Positions 61,441 to 64,000 of a stretch of DNA of 64,000 nt are shown here, one piece after another. Under the pieces are notes generated by a model. That model saw nothing but the letters and a program-made list of their open reading frames with translations, did not search any database and was not told where the DNA came from. Positions within the stretch are counted from its first letter, which is position 1. The number at the start of each line of letters is the position of its first letter. Origin of the DNA: Ichthyophis bannanicus (taxonomy: Eukaryota; Chordata; Amphibia; Gymnophiona; Ichthyophiidae); NCBI GenBank assembly GCA_033557465.1, contig CM066051.1, positions 103,455,026 through 103,519,025 on the forward strand. The letters are read 5' to 3'. The position numbers and the translations under genes are program-made.

Positions 61441-62569
61441 TTGGGCACTCGGGCTCAAAAAGGTTAGCCATCACTGAGATAGGCCATGTGGTCTCTTTCT
61501 GTCATCATGTTTCTAAGGCTTCAAAGCCATCACAAACTGGCTCTCTGAACACAACATGACAATAAACTGCAAGACAGAGGTGCTGTACATCACCAGAAAA
61601 ACTTGACACCGCTTCCCACAATATTCAATGGAATTCAGCTGCAAGTCAAACAACAAGTCTGCTATCTAGGAGTCACACTTGATCAAAGCCTTATCTTCAT
61701 CCGTCATATCAAGAACATAATAAAATCCATCTATTACAAACTCAAAGCAATTCAATGCCTCAAGCCCCTGCTTAACACACCTGACCTCCGCTCAGTTTAG
61801 CGAGCACTCATCTTCCCACACCTGGACTACTATAATCACATCTTACAAGGCCTGCCTAAATGCACACTACACCAGATACAACTAGCCCAAAATACCACTG
61901 GCAAGGTTCCTGAGCAATGCCTCCAGAACTGAACATATCACCCAGATTCTTAAATGCCTTCACTGGCTACCCATAGAAGAGCGCGTAAGATACATAGCCC
62001 TTCTCACTATCTTTAAAATCATCCATGACCTGTCATCCACATATCTACAATTCCTCATTGAGAAAACACAAGACAAACACACACCCTTAATACTCTACAC
62101 ACCCCTTCAACAATTACTAAGACTAACCATGCAACTTCCAAGACAGCCTTCTCCTTGTTCGCCTCAACCCTTTGGAATGCACTGCTGGACAACCTACATG
62201 CCATGAATGACCTGGCAGATTTCAGAAGAAAACTGAAAACCCACCTCTTCACTGGACATTTTACAGACCCAACTTAACTGCTTGGACAGCGTAGTTACTC
62301 ACCTGTAACAGGTGTTCTCCAGGAGCAACAGGAATCAGTCCTCACATATGGGTGACGTCGGCGCTGACGGAACCCTCGTGCGGAGCATTTCCCCAGCTTT
62401 CAAAGAAAGCCTTTGGGAATGCAGTGCGCCTGCGCGGTCCCCTTCCTGTCCAAGAGTGCCATCCTGCTCAGTCTAATGACATAGCTAAAAGACAGCAAAA
62501 ATCAAAATGAAGGATAGGACTGCAACTCCAGGGGAGGAGGGAGGGTCGTGAGGACTGATTCCTGCTGCT

Positions 62570-62645
62570 CATGGAGAACACCTGTTACAGGTGAGTAACT
62601 ATGCTTTCTCGAGGACCAAGCAGGAAGTCAGTCCTCACATATGGG
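62570..62645. repeat. Internal complementary region of DIRS A5
   Basis: The complement of the left outer end is joined at about 62612 to the complement of the right outer end, exactly as in A2 and A3. Confidence 0.85.
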
Positions 62646-62787
62646 ACTCCCCAGCTCTAGGCTACCGTGAACCCAGAGCTTAAAAAATGGCTCCCTCTCA
62701 AGAGCCTCAGCATCCGTGATAAGAATTTTCTCTGAGAACACACCCCGTACGGTAGCCCAACACAAAGGGCCGGAGGGTAGGAGTTGC

Positions 62788-63272
62788 CTAAACCTCAAAG
62801 AGATTACGGAGTACCGCCTGGCCGAAAACACTGTCCCGCCAGGACTTTCTCTCCAGGCAGTAATGGGCTGCAAAAGTCTGGCTTGAAGACCAAGTTGCAG
62901 CCCGGCAGATGTCTGCCGACAGAACAGAGCGGAGATGAGCTACTGACGCGGCTTTCGCCCCGACACGGTGGGCTGTGACCCAACCCTGCAAGGGGAGGTC
63001 GGCTACCCTGTACGCCCAGGCGATGCAATCTGCTACCCAAGTGGACAGCGTACTCTTGGAGACAGGTAACCCCATCCTATTAGGGTCAAACAAGACGAAC
63101 AGCTGAGTAGCTCTTCGATGCTCCCGCGTACGTTCTATGTAAAAGGACAACGCCCTCTTACAGTCCAGGGTATGCAAGACTTTTTCATCCCGGCTGGCAT
63201 GTGGCTTGGGAAAAAAGGTCGGAAGAACCACCTCCTGATTGAGGTGGAAAGAGACGACCACTTTTGGGAGGA
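62788..63272 (-). pseudogene. DIRS A5 tyrosine recombinase, C-terminal part
   Basis: It has PKVVVSFHLNQEVVLPTFFP, EKVLHTLDCKRALSFYIERT, GLPVSKSTLSTWVADCIAWA, GWVTAHRVGAKAASVAHLRS and DICRAATWSSSQTFAAHYCL. The HxxR box reads HRVGA, so the catalytic Arg position holds Gly; the Tyr nucleophile (HYCL) is kept. The frame is open to about 62788. The N-terminal half lies on the far side of the CR1. Confidence 0.82.
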
Positions 63273-64000
63273 ACATAAGAACATAAGATATGCCATACTG
63301 GGTCAGACCAAGGTCCATCAAGCCCAGTATCCTGTTTCCAACAGTGGCCAATCTAGGTCATACGTACCTAGCAGTTTCCCCAAAAGACACAGGTTCCGCA
63401 ATGCTTGTACTGGGTCAAGCATTGATATCCTGGGTCCCTTCTTAATAATGGTTTATGGACCTTTCCTCCAGGAACTTGTCCAAACCTTTTTTAAACCCAG
63501 CTATACTAACAGCCTTTACTACATCCTCCGGTAACAAATTCCAGAGTTTGATTACACGTTGAGTGAAAAAATATTTTCTTTTATTAGTCTTAAATAGTTT
63601 ACCCTGTAGCTTCATTGCATGTCCCCTAGTCTTTCTATATACTGATAACATAAACAATCGATCAACGTTTACACGTTCCACTCCGTTCATTAATTTATAG
63701 ACTTCTATCATATCTCCCCTCAGCCGTCTCTTTTCCAGGTTAAAGAGCCCTAACCTTTTTAGCCCTTCTTCATAGGAGTATCCTTCCATCCCCTTTACCA
63801 TTTTGGTGGCTCTTCTCTGAACCTTTTCTAATAACTCTATATCCTTTTTAAGATACGGCGACCAGAATTGCACACAATATTCAAGGTGCGGTCTCACCAT
63901 GGAACGATATAGAGGCATTATAATATCTTTTGTTTTATTTTCCATTCCTTTCCTTATGATACCTAGCATTCTATTTGCTCTCTTGGCTGCCGCTGCACAC
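63273..64000 (-). mobile_element. CR1 LINE 3' end, antisense, runs off the right edge
   Basis: It begins with tandem ACATAAGA (63273-63288) and the CR1 3' UTR complement. The minus-strand frame 63442-63969 is open for 175 codons: [80 protein letters not shown] and [17 protein letters not shown] at the natural end. This CR1 C-terminus is unbroken within the window. It cuts DIRS A5 in its recombinase. Confidence 0.9.

Larger units (their letters stand above)
58798..61476. mobile_element. hAT-type non-autonomous DNA transposon with palindrome and G-rich minisatellite, 2.7 kb
   Basis: Ends CAGCGATGGCGAACCT and, complemented at the right, CAGTGATGGCTAACCT agree at 14 of 16 bases. The exact 8-bp target duplication AGATAGGC flanks it (58790-58797 and 61477-61484). 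CR1 3' UTR continues on both sides. Inside are a GC-rich inverted repeat (58887-59287), a G-rich minisatellite (59310-60720) and AT-richer sequence to the end. No transposase was found in any frame. Confidence 0.92.
57330..61515 (+). mobile_element. CR1 LINE, 5'-truncated, interrupted by a hAT element in its 3' UTR
   Basis: RT text from 57330 to 58797, then a 2679-bp hAT insertion, and the last 39 bases (61477-61515: AGATAGGCCATGTGGTCTCT to CATGTTTCTAAGG). The element lies inside the L2-like LINE. 5'-truncated at the RT. Confidence 0.88.
56463..62283 (+). mobile_element. L2-like LINE, split by a CR1 (coding at 56463-57329 and 61516-62283)
   Basis: Left part: RT text with LLQGYMPAELKVASICPLIK, SYRPITSLPFLAK and LDVEAAFDSVPH-like motif A (about 57040), then VYADDLMIYTPFS (YADD) near 57265. 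Right part: AITNWLSEHNMTINCKTEVL, QQVCYLGVTLDQSLIFIRHI, CLHWLPIEERVRYIALL and, near 62170, LWNALLDNLHAMNDLADFRR then TSSLDI-type end. It stops at 62283, where DIRS A5 begins, without an (AAAT)n tail. A CR1 scrap (56797-56945) and a CR1 with a hAT inside (57330-61515) were added later. Many frame breaks. Confidence 0.82.
62288..63272 (-). mobile_element. DIRS retrotransposon copy A5, left end, cut by a CR1
   Basis: Left terminal repeat 62288-62480 (AGCGTAGTTACTCACCTGTA, CCTCACATATGGGTGACGTC), internal complementary region 62570-62645, then the recombinase C-terminus. The internal region is undisturbed here: GGAGAACACCTGTTACAGGT, GAGTAACTATGCTTTCTCGA, GGACCAAGCAGGAAGTCAGT. It also shows the empty site of the SINE found in A2. 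The rest lies beyond the CR1, outside the window. Confidence 0.88.

Noticed and set aside
1..64000. A previously undescribed multi-gene system
   Set aside because: Apart from the two host exons, every recognised coding region belongs to a mobile element. The unusual points found are within elements (Gag Cys/His cluster, ORF1-only L1, hAT with palindrome and minisatellite).

Overview
This window is vertebrate nuclear DNA built almost entirely of nested transposable elements, with one recognisable host gene. Two short exons on the + strand (3601-3681 and 34373-34497) have clean splice sites, matching phase, and peptides that fit consecutive exons of a paralemmin-family gene, most like PALM3. 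The intron between them is about 30.7 kb and nearly all of it is repeats. The repeat types (many DIRS tyrosine-recombinase retrotransposons, CR1 copies with tandem ACATAAGA ends, L2-like LINEs with (AAAT)n tails, L1-like ORF1 elements, a RTE/BovB-like LINE, hAT elements and a class I-like endogenous retrovirus) suggest an amphibian. A caecilian is my best guess, from recollection of the CR1 and DIRS types; it is inference and unproven.

Layout. 1-1535: antisense RTE/BovB-like LINE. 1560-2500: L2-like 3' end. 2510-3500: purine-rich minisatellite. 3601-3681: PALM3-like exon. 3700-4050: second minisatellite, interrupted by an antisense provirus (4149-13714, LTRs, 5-bp target duplication) and resuming at 13950-15130 around a LINE scrap. 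15298-19322: truncated antisense DIRS (A1) with a CR1 insertion. About 19380-21408: L1-like ORF1-only element with a 1.1-kb solo LTR inside. 21424-27465: complete antisense DIRS (A2) with a tRNA-derived SINE inside. 27466-28056: third minisatellite, interrupted by a second, divergent antisense DIRS family (B1, 28057-33458) and resuming to 33560. 33562-34062: CR1. 34373-34497: next PALM3-like exon. 34924-41909: complete + strand DIRS (A3) carrying two LINE insertions. 42330-47110: L2-like LINEs and an ORF1-only L1 with a 16-bp target duplication. 47358-56462: antisense DIRS (A4) split by a nearly intact L2-like LINE, an antisense LINE and a 370-bp hAT element. 56463-62283: L2-like LINE split by a CR1, itself split by a 2.7-kb hAT element holding a long palindrome and a G-rich minisatellite. 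62288-63272: start of another antisense DIRS (A5), cut by a CR1 that runs off the window.

Each autonomous DIRS copy has the same plan: inverted terminal repeats, a Gag-like ORF, RT with RNase H, a tyrosine recombinase, and an internal complementary region that joins the complements of the two outer ends. The family A Gag proteins share an eight-ligand Cys/His cluster. Most coding regions are broken by frameshifts or stops. The least damaged are the L2-like LINE at 48663-52213 and the CR1 RT at 57389-58795. In the host intron the provirus and all three DIRS copies lie antisense to the gene. I saw no CRISPR array, no prokaryotic gene and no free-standing RNA gene.
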